Positions 1 through 6,516 of a stretch of 19,951 bases of DNA are shown piece after piece. This stretch comes from Dokdonella_A sp035263065 (GTDB lineage Bacteria > Pseudomonadota > Gammaproteobacteria > Xanthomonadales > Rhodanobacteraceae). Each line of letters starts with the position of its first letter. The first letter of the stretch is position 1. The DNA lies in contig DATFRS010000194.1 of the NCBI GenBank assembly GCA_035263065.1, positions 1-19,951 on the forward strand, written 5' to 3'. The notes under the pieces are model-generated. The model searched no databases, was not told the DNA's origin, and worked only from the letters and a program-made list of their open reading frames with translations. The translations under genes were made by a program, and so were the position numbers.

Positions 1-1035
1 CATCGGGCGGATCAGCGGCGGGCCGACGCCGAGACCGGCCGGCACGACGACGCCTTCGAGCGCGGCGATGCGCGCGCGCACGGCGTCGGTGATGTCGGCG
101 GCGTTCACGCCGGCTTTCTTGGCGATCGCGATCGTCACCGCCGGCGCAGTGCCCGCGCGCGGCCCCGTCTTGCCGGGCGGCGCGCCGTACCACGCGTAGC
201 GCGCCGGCATGTCCGTGCCGTGCGTGACGCGCGCGACGTCGGAGACGAACACCGGCTGGCCGTCCCTGAGCCCGATCACGAGATGCGAGATCTCGTCGGC
301 GTCGGCGAGGAACGTACCGGCGGTCACCGGGCGGTTCTCGTTGCCGCCGATGCGGTCGCCGGCTTCGGCGACGACGTTGGCGGCCTTGAGCGCCGCGGCG
401 AGATCGTCGAGAGCGAGCCCGTACGCCGCGAGGCGCGCCGCGTCGAGCTCGACGACGACCGCGCGGTCCGGCGCGCCGATCGTGTAGACGTCGCGCGTGC
501 CGGGTACACGCTTCAGCTCCGTTTCGAGCGAGTGCGCGACTTCGGCGAGCCCGGCCGCGTCGGCGTCGTCGCTCCAGAGCGTCAGCGCCATGACCGGCAC
601 GTCGTCGATGCCCATCGGGCGGATCAGCGGCGGGCCGACGCCGAGACCGGCCGGCACGAAATCCTGGTTCTGGAACACCTGGTTGTAGAGCCTGACGATC
701 GCCGACTGCCGCGGCAGGCCAACTTCGAACTCGACCGTGATCACGGCGACGCCGGGGCGGCTCATCGAGTAGACATGCTTGACGCCGGCGATCTCCGAAA
801 GCTTCTGCTCGAGCGGATACGCGACGAGATTCTCGACGTCGGCGACATCCGCGCCGGCGAACGGTACGAACACGTTCGCCATCGTGACGTCGATCTGCGG
901 TTCTTCCTCGCGCGGCGTGATGAGGATCGCGACGAGGCCGAGCAGCAGCGCCGTGAGCGCAAGCATCGGCGTCAGCGGCGAGTCCTGCAGCGCGCGTGCG
1001 ATGCGGCCCGAAAATCCGAGACGTTCGCTACTCAT
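1..1035 (-). CDS. RND efflux pump inner-membrane permease, 3' end outside window
   Basis: Proton-driven resistance-nodulation-division exporter subunit that would work with the adaptor encoded just upstream. Only the N-terminal 345 residues are present, against about 1,050 in the family. The start ATG overlaps the adaptor's stop by 8 bases (ATGAGTAG), so translation is probably coupled. The sequence begins MSSERLGFSGRIARAL and has a first membrane helix at about residues 24-40. Then come the PREEEPQIDV segment, LVAYPLEQKLSEIAGV, SMSRPGVAVITVEF and RLYNQVFQNQ, all typical of the N-terminal membrane and porter region of RND permeases. The substrate cannot be told from this part. Oddity: the last visible residues (VPAGLGVGPPLIRPM) repeat residues at about 126-141 exactly, encoded by an exact 47-base repeat. 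Family members continue differently at that point, so the first 47 bases may be an assembly artefact. Confidence 0.88.
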   Translation of the reverse strand, partial: MSSERLGFSGRIARALQDSPLTPMLALTALLLGLVAILITPREEEPQIDVTMANVFVPFAGADVADVENLVAYPLEQKLSEIAGVKHVYSMSRPGVAVITVEFEVGLPRQSAIVRLYNQVFQNQDFVPAGLGVGPPLIRPMGIDDVPVMALTLWSDDADAAGLAEVAHSLETELKRVPGTRDVYTIGAPDRAVVVELDAARLAAYGLALDDLAAALKAANVVAEAGDRIGGNENRPVTAGTFLADADEISHLVIGLRDGQPVFVSDVARVTHGTDMPARYAWYGAPPGKTGPRAGTAPAVTIAIAKKAGVNAADITDAVRARIAALEGVVVPAGLGVGPPLIRPM

Positions 1036-2110
1036 GACGCACGTCGCCCGCCCGCGTCCGTGCGAGCCAGTCGAGCGCCGCCGTCGGATCGGCGACGACG
1101 TCCTCGCCCGGTTCGATGCCGGACAGCACCTCGATGCGATCGCCGAAGCGGTGGCCGAGGCGAAGCTGGCCGAGCCTGAGCGAGCGGTCGTCCGCGACGA
1201 CGTACGCTGCGCTGACTTCGCCGCGCCGGACCAGCGCGCTCGCCGGCACGAGCATGCGCTCGGCTTCGCCGGTCGCGAACGCGGCCTTGACCGTCATGCC
1301 GGGATAGAGGCCGGCCTTGTCGCCGGGCAGGTCGAGGCGCACGCTGAACGTGTGCGTCGCGGGATCGGCGTACGGAAACACGGTGATCTTCGTCGCCGCG
1401 ATGCGCTTCGCGCCGCCGTCGAGCAGGATGTCGGCCGCGTCGAAGCGGCGGATCGTGTCGACGGCGCTCTGCGGCACGTCGACGTTCACGCGTAGCTCGC
1501 CGAGCGAGACGCCGGCGATCAGCGGCTGGCCGGCGCGCACGGATTCGCCGACCTCGACGTGGCGCTTCGTCACGTAGCCGGAGAACGGCGCGCGGATGAC
1601 CGTGTAGTCGAGCTGCTGGCTCGCCTCGCGCAGCGCCGCGTCGGCAGAATCGTGCATGCCCTTCGCCGCGTCGCGCGCCGCGAGCGCCTGGTCGAGCGCG
1701 GCTTTCGAGACGAGCTTGCGCGCGTAGATCTCGGAGATGCGCCGGTAGTTCGCTTCGGCTTCGTCGTAGGACGCTTTGGCCGAGGCGAGCGTCGCCTTCG
1801 CGCGGCTCTTGCCCGCGCCCTGCTCGACGTCGGTAAACCGCACGAGGATCGCACCGGCTTCGACGTAGTCGTTGACGTCGTACGGCAGCTCGACGACGCG
1901 GCCGGCGGTCTGCGCCGACAGCGTGGCCTGGTGGATCGCCTCGACGACGCCGTCCCAGGACTGTTCCTCGCGCGCGCGCTCGGGCGCGATGGTCAGGGTC
2001 GGCAGCGTCGAGGGGACGGTCGGCGGCGCCGGCGGCGTCTGCGCCTTCACGCAGGCGGCGAGCGCGGCCGGCAGCAGGAGGCAGGCGGCGAAACGCAGCG
2101 GGAGGTTCAT
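1028..2110 (-). CDS. RND efflux periplasmic adaptor lipoprotein (membrane fusion protein)
   Basis: Membrane-fusion subunit that links the inner-membrane RND pump to an outer-membrane channel. It has 360 residues, normal for the family. The signal peptide ends in a lipobox (LAAC, Cys20), so it is predicted to be lipid-anchored. Residues about 55-95 and 170-205 form the split lipoyl-like domain (LSAQTAGRVVELPYDVNDYV and VIRAPFSGYVTKRHVEVGES). They flank a helical hairpin at about 96-168 rich in Ala, Lys and Glu. A beta-barrel and membrane-proximal region follow (PGMTVKAAF near the C-terminus). I chose the ATG at 2108-2110 because an AGGAG lies 7 bases upstream; the TTG two codons earlier would leave no spacing. 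It is first in an operon with the pump and divergent from an ArsR-type regulator whose presumed operator lies at its promoter. Confidence 0.9.
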   Translation of the reverse strand: MNLPLRFAACLLLPAALAACVKAQTPPAPPTVPSTLPTLTIAPERAREEQSWDGVVEAIHQATLSAQTAGRVVELPYDVNDYVEAGAILVRFTDVEQGAGKSRAKATLASAKASYDEAEANYRRISEIYARKLVSKAALDQALAARDAAKGMHDSADAALREASQQLDYTVIRAPFSGYVTKRHVEVGESVRAGQPLIAGVSLGELRVNVDVPQSAVDTIRRFDAADILLDGGAKRIAATKITVFPYADPATHTFSVRLDLPGDKAGLYPGMTVKAAFATGEAERMLVPASALVRRGEVSAAYVVADDRSLRLGQLRLGHRFGDRIEVLSGIEPGEDVVADPTAALDWLARTRAGDVRHE

Positions 2111-2120
2111 GTTCAAGCTC

Positions 2121-2135
2121 CTACTAAATTAGTAG
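2121..2135. promoter_or_regulatory. Probable ArsR-family operator palindrome
   Basis: CTACTAAATTAGTAG is a perfect inverted repeat (7-base arms around one A) in the 82-base space between the divergent adaptor and ArsR genes. It is AT-rich in a very GC-rich region. ArsR/SmtB dimers typically bind such 12-2-12-like or shorter palindromes at their own divergent promoters. The site covers the expected start point of the minus-strand promoter and abuts the -35 of the plus-strand promoter, so one bound dimer could affect both. A partial related site, CTAATGTAG, lies at 2139-2147. The symmetry is seen directly; assignment to this regulator is inferred from position. Confidence 0.7.
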
Positions 2136-2165
2136 TTGCTAATGTAGATCGAGTTAAAGTAAAAT
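2136..2165 (+). promoter_or_regulatory. Candidate promoter of the ArsR-family gene
   Basis: TTGCTA (2136-2141) and TAAAAT (2160-2165, five of six matches to the sigma-70 -10 consensus) are separated by 18 bases, in the only AT-rich stretch upstream of the regulator gene. The -35 box starts one base after the operator palindrome ends. Confidence 0.5.
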
Positions 2166-2169
2166 GCAA
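2141..2169 (-). promoter_or_regulatory. Candidate promoter of the RND efflux operon
   Basis: Read on the minus strand, TTGCAT (2169-2164) and TACATT (2146-2141) are separated by 17 bases. Transcription would start near 2134, inside the palindrome at 2121-2135. Repression by a dimer bound over the start point is therefore plausible. The -35 match is weak (three of six), so this rests mainly on spacing and context. Confidence 0.4.
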
Positions 2170-2192
2170 GCGGAATCTGGCGGAACGACGGC

Positions 2193-2582
2193 ATGAGCAT
2201 CGAAGCCACCGCGGCGCGCAGCCGCCCCAGGAAGAACGGCGCAGGCGCGCGTCCCGCGATCGACGCCGAGGCGATGCGCCGCAACGCCGACGCAGCGGCG
2301 CAGCTCCTCAAGACGCTGGCGAACGACCAGCGCCTGCGCGTGCTGTGCTGCCTGTTCTACGAGGAGCTTTCGGTCGGGCAGATCAACGAGTACGTGGAGC
2401 TCAGCCAGTCGGCGCTGTCGCAGCACCTCGCCAAGCTGCGCGCGGAAGGCATCGTCGCGACGCGCCGCGACGCCCAGACGATCTATTACTCGCTCGCCGA
2501 CGGCGCGGTGCGGCAAATCATCGCAACCCTGCACGACATCTATCTGCACGGAGCGGGCCGCAAGCGCGCGCCGGCGCGCTGA
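2193..2582 (+). CDS. ArsR/SmtB-family transcriptional regulator
   Basis: DNA-binding repressor of 129 residues with a winged helix-turn-helix at about residues 33-115. The recognition helix reads LSQSALSQHLAKLR (70-83), followed by the wing TRRDAQTIYYSL. This form is closest to the BigR/YgaV-like branch of ArsR proteins. Those known members sense sulfide or persulfide through two cysteines, one in the helix matching LCCLF here and one near the C-terminal helix. Here Cys52 and Cys53 are present, but no other cysteine exists and the C-terminal helix has LHDIYLHG. The inducer is therefore unclear. The first 25 residues are a basic, disordered-looking extension. The ribosome binding site is weak. 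It is divergent from the adaptor-pump operon and most likely controls that operon and itself. Confidence 0.88.
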   Translation: MSIEATAARSRPRKNGAGARPAIDAEAMRRNADAAAQLLKTLANDQRLRVLCCLFYEELSVGQINEYVELSQSALSQHLAKLRAEGIVATRRDAQTIYYSLADGAVRQIIATLHDIYLHGAGRKRAPAR

Positions 2583-2691
2583 CGGACGCGATTCGGGTCG
2601 GCTCGGAATTGGCTCCACGCCAATGGCACCGTGCACGTGAAATTGAGGACCGGTAAACTACGCGGCCTTCGTCCCCCAAGGAGGCGTGTCC

Positions 2692-3702
2692 ATGGCTGTG
2701 AAGGTCGCCATCAACGGCTACGGTCGTATCGGCCGCAACATCTTGCGTGCGCTCTACGAAGCCAAGCGCACCAACGAGATCAAGATCGTCGCAGTCAACG
2801 ATCTCGGCGACGCCGAGACCAACGCGCACCTGACGCAGTACGACACGGCGCACGGACGCTTTCCGGGCGAAGTCGGCGTCGACGGCGGCGATCTCGTCGT
2901 CAACGGCGACAGGATCAAGGTCTGCGCCGAGCGCGATCCGTCGAAGCTGCCGTGGAAGGATCTCGGCGTCGACATCGTGCTCGAGTGCACCGGCCTCTTC
3001 ACCTCGAAGGCGAAGGCGGGCGCGCACATCGCGGCCGGCGCGAGGAAGGTCATCATCTCGGCGCCCGGCGACAAGGACGTGGACGGCACGTTCGTCTACG
3101 GCGTGAACGAGGACAAGATCAAGGCGAGCGACACGGTCATCTCGAACGCGTCGTGCACGACGAACTGCCTCGCGCCGCTCGCCAAGGTGCTGCACGAGAA
3201 GATCGGCATCGAGCACGGCCTCATGACCACGATCCACGCGTACACGAACGATCAGGTGCTGACCGACGTGTACCACAAGGACCTGCGCCGCGCGCGCGCC
3301 GCGACGATGTCGCAGATCCCGACCAAGACCGGCGCCGCCGCCGCGGTCGGCCTCGTGCTGCCGGAGCTCAACGGCAAGCTCGATGGCCTCTCGATCCGCG
3401 TGCCGACGATCAACGTGTCGCTGGTCGACCTCGTCTTCGTCGCCAAGCGCGAGACCAGCGTCAAGGAAATCGACGCCGCGATCGACGAAGCCGCGAACGG
3501 GAAGCTCAAGGGCATCATCGGCGTCAACCGCAAGCCGCTCGTCTCGATCGACTTCAACCACAACCCGCTGTCGTCGATCTACGACGCGACGCAGACGCGC
3601 GTCATGGGCACGCTGTGCAAGGTGTTCTCGTGGTACGACAACGAGTGGGGGTTCTCGAACCGCATGCTCGACATGACGCTGAAGTTCGCGAAAGTCGGCT
3701 GA
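2692..3702 (+). CDS. gap: Type I glyceraldehyde-3-phosphate dehydrogenase
   Basis: Glycolytic enzyme that converts glyceraldehyde-3-phosphate, phosphate and NAD+ to 1,3-bisphosphoglycerate, and runs in reverse in gluconeogenesis. It has 336 residues, normal length. The N-terminal NAD-binding fold opens with NGYGRIGRN and has VNDL at the end of beta-2, the acidic residue that favours NAD. The catalytic site is SNASCTTNCLAP with Cys155, and the base is His182 in IHAYTNDQ. Substrate-binding and family segments include PTKTGAAAAVGLVLPEL and SWYDNEWGFSNRM near the C-terminus. The ATG at 2692 is chosen because AAGGAGG lies 7 bases upstream; the GTG at 2686 would be too close. No pgk, tkt or pyk neighbour is present, so it appears to be transcribed alone. 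A weak inverted repeat (ATTGGC/GCCAAT, 2608-2624) lies upstream. Confidence 0.97.
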   Translation: MAVKVAINGYGRIGRNILRALYEAKRTNEIKIVAVNDLGDAETNAHLTQYDTAHGRFPGEVGVDGGDLVVNGDRIKVCAERDPSKLPWKDLGVDIVLECTGLFTSKAKAGAHIAAGARKVIISAPGDKDVDGTFVYGVNEDKIKASDTVISNASCTTNCLAPLAKVLHEKIGIEHGLMTTIHAYTNDQVLTDVYHKDLRRARAATMSQIPTKTGAAAAVGLVLPELNGKLDGLSIRVPTINVSLVDLVFVAKRETSVKEIDAAIDEAANGKLKGIIGVNRKPLVSIDFNHNPLSSIYDATQTRVMGTLCKVFSWYDNEWGFSNRMLDMTLKFAKVG

Positions 3703-3716
3703 CGCGACCGCTTTTC

Positions 3717-3740
3717 CCCTCTCCCGCTCGCGGGAGAGGG
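3717..3740. repeat. REP-like intergenic hairpin after gap
   Basis: Ten-base perfect arms (CCCTCTCCCG and CGGGAGAGGG) enclose a CTCG loop and are followed by CAGGGTGAGGG. Elements of this form are common, dispersed intergenic repeats in GC-rich proteobacterial genomes. It lies between the convergent gap and acetyltransferase genes. It has no trailing T run on either strand, so it may stabilise 3' ends or weakly terminate rather than act as a classical terminator. I see only one copy in this window. Confidence 0.6.
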
Positions 3741-3785
3741 CAGGGTGAGGGCACTCTCGCGCCGACGCATAAACCGCGCACCGCT

Positions 3786-4349
3786 TCAAACGGCCGAATA
3801 TTCGTCGCGCAGCAGCCCGTACATCGCCGAGTCGGTGATCTCGCCGGCGACGTGCCAGCGTTGCCGCAGCAATCCTTCGCGCTGGAACCCGACGCGCTCG
3901 ACGAGCCGGCACGACGCTTCGTTGCGCGGATCGATGTCCGCTTCGAGCCGCGCGAGCCCGATCGCATCGAACGCGAACGCGATCGCGAGCCGCACGGCTT
4001 CGGTCGCGTAGCCCTTGCCCCACGCCGGCGACGCGAGCGCGTAGCCGAGCTCGCCGCGCTGGTGCGATCGATTGATTGCAAACAGCGAGACCGTGCCCGC
4101 GAGCCGATCGGTGCTGTCGATCGTCGTCGCCCAGGTGTAGAACTCCGACTGCGTGTTGTCGCGCTCGAGCTGCGCGATGCGCGCGACGGCCTGCTCGCGG
4201 TCGGTCCACGCCGGGAAACTCCAGTAGCGCATCACGCGCGGATCGGCGTGCAGCGCGAAGAGATCGTCGACGTCGCCCGCGCGGAGCGGGCGCAGACGCA
4301 CGCGCGCACCCGTGAGCGTCGGGACCGGCGGAATCGTCGGGGCGGACAT
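3786..4349 (-). CDS. GNAT-family N-acetyltransferase (RimJ/RimL-like)
   Basis: Predicted to transfer an acetyl group from acetyl-CoA to an amine; the acceptor is unknown. It has 187 residues, the usual size for the RimJ/RimL-type branch. The N-terminus has the typical TGARVRLRPLRAGDVDDLF. GELGYALASPAWGKGYATEA (99-118) holds the acetyl-CoA pyrophosphate-binding loop (WGKGYA). DPRNEASCRLVERVGFQREG near 140-159 is the characteristic closing segment. Ribosomal-protein acetylation is one option, but RimJ/RimL-like sequences are broadly used for other amines and antibiotics, so I assign no substrate. It lies 42 bases downstream of the universal stress protein on the same strand and may be co-transcribed with it. 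Confidence 0.88.
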   Translation of the reverse strand: MSAPTIPPVPTLTGARVRLRPLRAGDVDDLFALHADPRVMRYWSFPAWTDREQAVARIAQLERDNTQSEFYTWATTIDSTDRLAGTVSLFAINRSHQRGELGYALASPAWGKGYATEAVRLAIAFAFDAIGLARLEADIDPRNEASCRLVERVGFQREGLLRQRWHVAGEITDSAMYGLLRDEYSAV

Positions 4350-4391
4350 GGCGGCCTCGCGCGGATGCGCAAAGCGCGCGATTGTGCGCCG

Positions 4392-5219
4392 CTAGTGCGC
4401 GACGAGCAACGGCAGGTCGCTCTGCTGGAACAGGAACCGTGTCGTGCCGCCGAGCACGAGCTCGGTGATGCGCGAGTGGCCCCACGCGCCCATCACGATC
4501 AGATCGGCGCCGGCGGTGCGCGCCGCCTCGAGCAGCGCCGTGCCGCGCTCCTTCGAGGGCGGCTTGAACGCGCGGAACTCGGCCTTGACGTCGTGGCGCG
4601 CGAGCCACGCGCGCAAGTCGAGCTTCGGCAGATGGCGCAGGCCGAACGGGTTCTCGACCGGCTCGCCTTCGAGCACGACGACGGCGTCGGCGCGTTGCAG
4701 CAGCGGCAACGCGCCGCGGATCGCGCGGATCGCCTCGCGGCTCGCGTTCCACGCAACGACGATGCGCGTACCGGCGCGCTCGATCCGGCACGAGTCCGGG
4801 ACGACGACGACCGGCGCCGACGAGCCGAACACCGTGCGCGAAACGAGGCCCCAACCGGTCGGCGCGTCGGGATTGAGCTGCGGACGCTCGACGACCACGA
4901 GATCGGTCCAGCGCGCCGCGTGGCAGAGCACCTCGACGGTGTCGCCCTGCGACACCTGCCATTCGCCTTGCAGCGCGTGCGCCGCGAGTTGCTCCTGCCA
5001 CCACGCCTCGCGCGCTTTCGCCTCGTCGACCATCTCGTCGGCTTCGTGCACCTGCAGCGCGACGGCTTCGGGCGAAGCGAACGCGGCCGGTGCGATCGCG
5101 ACGACGTGCATGCCGGTCGCCCAGGCGTCGAGGCGGCCGGCGATCGAGAGGCCGAGGCGGACCGCGTGCGTCAGCGTGTCGGTGCGGCGCAGGTGGATCA
5201 GCACGTCGAGCTTGGCCAT
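4392..5219 (-). CDS. Tandem-domain universal stress protein
   Basis: Cytoplasmic protein of 275 residues with two UspA-like folds, about 1-141 and 151-275. The C-terminal domain has an intact ATP-binding signature G-2x-G-9x-G (Gly244, Gly247, Gly257) followed by GTTRFLF and ends in PLLVAH. The N-terminal domain ends with the related SRTVFGSSAPVVVVP but lacks the full glycine motif, so it is probably the degenerate, non-nucleotide-binding half. Such proteins are linked to survival under starvation or oxidative stress, but no reaction is known. The ATG at 5217-5219 has GGAG 9 bases upstream. An in-frame ATG ten codons earlier has no visible ribosome binding site. It is upstream of the acetyltransferase and divergent from the small membrane protein gene. 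Confidence 0.9.
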   Translation of the reverse strand: MAKLDVLIHLRRTDTLTHAVRLGLSIAGRLDAWATGMHVVAIAPAAFASPEAVALQVHEADEMVDEAKAREAWWQEQLAAHALQGEWQVSQGDTVEVLCHAARWTDLVVVERPQLNPDAPTGWGLVSRTVFGSSAPVVVVPDSCRIERAGTRIVVAWNASREAIRAIRGALPLLQRADAVVVLEGEPVENPFGLRHLPKLDLRAWLARHDVKAEFRAFKPPSKERGTALLEAARTAGADLIVMGAWGHSRITELVLGGTTRFLFQQSDLPLLVAH

Positions 5220-5368
5220 GACGGGAGGCTCCGGCGGCGCGATCGGCATAGCTTACGGCGGAATCGCTGCGCGGGCGCTGAAGCGGCGGTTCAAGGGTGA
5301 CCTTCCTCACTGGCCGCGGCGCCGCGGTACGCGCAGGATGGGCGCGTCGGATCGATGGAGGTGTCGCA

Positions 5369-5695
5369 ATGACGACCGGCTTCTTCTCCGTCTTCGCCGT
5401 GCTGGCGACGCTCGTGCTCCTCGCATGCGGCGTCGCGATCCTGCCGGCGCTGCTCGTGATCGGCGCGATCGTGCTGGTCTTCTCGCTGATCGCCGGCATC
5501 CTCGGCTTCGTGCTGCGGCTGATCGGCTGGCTGCTGGCCTTCGTGCTGATCGTGCCGCTGATGCTGGCAGGTTTCGGCATCGCGCTCGCCGTCGGCGTCG
5601 CGCTGCTGCACGCCGCGCTGCCGCTGCTGCTCGTCGTCGGCATCGTCTGGCTGATCGCGCACCATCACCGCGCCTCGCAGCCGGTCGCGCGCTGA
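5369..5695 (+). CDS. Small three-helix membrane protein, unknown function
   Basis: A 108-residue, very hydrophobic protein with about three membrane segments (residues about 5-28, 30-52 and 57-100, the last possibly two helices). It has few charged residues until the basic, His-rich tail AHHHRASQPVAR. I do not recognise a family. Coding is supported by a clear GGAGG 7 bases before the ATG and by the clean hydrophobic pattern. It is divergent from the universal stress protein gene (149-base gap with no convincing promoter). A strong hairpin follows 6 bases after its stop. Confidence 0.7.
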   Translation: MTTGFFSVFAVLATLVLLACGVAILPALLVIGAIVLVFSLIAGILGFVLRLIGWLLAFVLIVPLMLAGFGIALAVGVALLHAALPLLLVVGIVWLIAHHHRASQPVAR

Positions 5696-5701
5696 GACGA
5701 A

Positions 5702-5729
5702 CGCCGCGCGCCTTGATTGGCGCGCGGCG
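5702..5729 (+). terminator. GC-rich hairpin, possible terminator
   Basis: Perfect 11-base arms CGCCGCGCGCC and GGCGCGCGGCG enclose the loop TTGATT, 6 bases after the small membrane protein gene. No T run follows, so it is either a non-canonical terminator or an mRNA 3'-end stabiliser. Confidence 0.5.
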
Positions 5730-5796
5730 CAGCGATGGAGTAGGGTAGCCGCATGCTGCACTGCGACATGACGTCGCGTGCCCTGCGGAGAACGCC

Positions 5797-6468
5797 TTGT
5801 CCGATCGCGCCGCCGACCTGCGCCATCCCGCCTACAGCGCCAGCGAAGAGATCGCGTCGAGCGTCATCCACGGCATCGGCATCGTGCTCAGCATCGCGGG
5901 GCTCGCCGTGCTGGCGGCGTACGCCGCGCCGGGCGGCGATCCGCGGCACATCGCGAGCGTCGGTGTCTACGGCACGACGCTGATCCTGCTCTACACCGCA
6001 TCGACGCTGTATCACGGCCTGCCGCACGAGCGCGCGAAGCCGATCCTGCGCCAGCTCGATCACGGCGCGATCTTCCTGCTGATCGCCGGGACGTACACGC
6101 CGTTCACGCTGATCACGCTGCAGGGACCGTGGGGCTGGTCGCTGTTCGCGATCGTATGGGCGCTCGCGCTGCTCGGGATGGTTCTCGTCGCGCGCGGCAC
6201 CGAGCGGCACGGGCTCGTCGTTGCGCTCTATCTCGGGCTCGGCTGGGTCGGACTCGTCGCCATCGGGCCGCTGGTCGAGCGCCTGCCCGCCGGCGGCCTG
6301 TGGCTGCTGTTCGGCGGCGGCGCCTGCTACACGCTCGGCGTACCGTTCTATCTCATGAAGCGCCTGCCGTATTCGCACGCGCTCTGGCACGTCTTCGTGC
6401 TCGGCGGCAGCATCCTGCAGTTCTTCGCAGTCCTGCTTTACGTGCTGCCGCCGCCGGCGGTGCGCTGA
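5797..6468 (+). CDS. Hemolysin III / PAQR-family integral membrane protein
   Basis: Seven-helix membrane protein of 223 residues from the YqfA/HlyIII branch of the PAQR superfamily, whose members carry a metal site and are suspected hydrolases. Despite the name, lysis of blood cells is not established for most members. Conserved segments are present in order: SSVIHGIGIVLSIAG (His25), TASTLYHGLP (Ser69, His73), LDHGAIFLLIAGTYTPF (Asp88, His89) and SHALWHVFVLGGS (His194, His198). The histidines and aspartate expected to bind zinc are all there. Translation most likely starts at the TTG at 5797, with GGAG 6 bases upstream; no in-frame ATG fits. It converges on the DUF885 gene with a 48-base gap that can form two alternative hairpins. 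Confidence 0.92.
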   Translation: MSDRAADLRHPAYSASEEIASSVIHGIGIVLSIAGLAVLAAYAAPGGDPRHIASVGVYGTTLILLYTASTLYHGLPHERAKPILRQLDHGAIFLLIAGTYTPFTLITLQGPWGWSLFAIVWALALLGMVLVARGTERHGLVVALYLGLGWVGLVAIGPLVERLPAGGLWLLFGGGACYTLGVPFYLMKRLPYSHALWHVFVLGGSILQFFAVLLYVLPPPAVR

Positions 6469-6506
6469 CCGCGACTTGCATCGCGGCTCCGGGAGAAACG
6501 CGATGC
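6469..6506. terminator. Overlapping hairpins between convergent genes
   Basis: CCGCGA (6469-6474) pairs with TCGCGG (6481-6486). Alternatively GCATCGCG (6478-6485) pairs with CGCGATGC (6499-6506). The two structures share TCGCG, so only one can form at a time. The position, directly after the hlyIII-type stop and before the DUF885 stop, suggests a two-way transcription end. No T run is present. Confidence 0.4.
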
Positions 6507-6516
6507 TTCGGCGTCG

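Noticed and set aside
2608..2659. Promoter for gap using TAAACT (2654-2659) as -10
   Set aside because: No acceptable -35 box lies at the right distance; the inverted repeat at 2608-2624 is too short to call an operator.
2631..5300. Plus-strand open frame of 889 codons overlapping gap
   Set aside because: Out of frame with gap and antisense to the acetyltransferase and stress protein; composition is Arg/Asp-rich nonsense.
2518..5643. Minus-strand open frame of 1,041 codons
   Set aside because: It runs antisense across gap and other recognised genes. The product is Arg/Ala-rich low-complexity sequence with no domain, as expected for a shadow frame at this GC content.
5797..6468. Naming the PAQR-type protein a hemolysin toxin
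   Set aside because: The family name comes from one Bacillus protein; conserved residues point to a metal-dependent membrane enzyme, and lytic activity is not shown by sequence.
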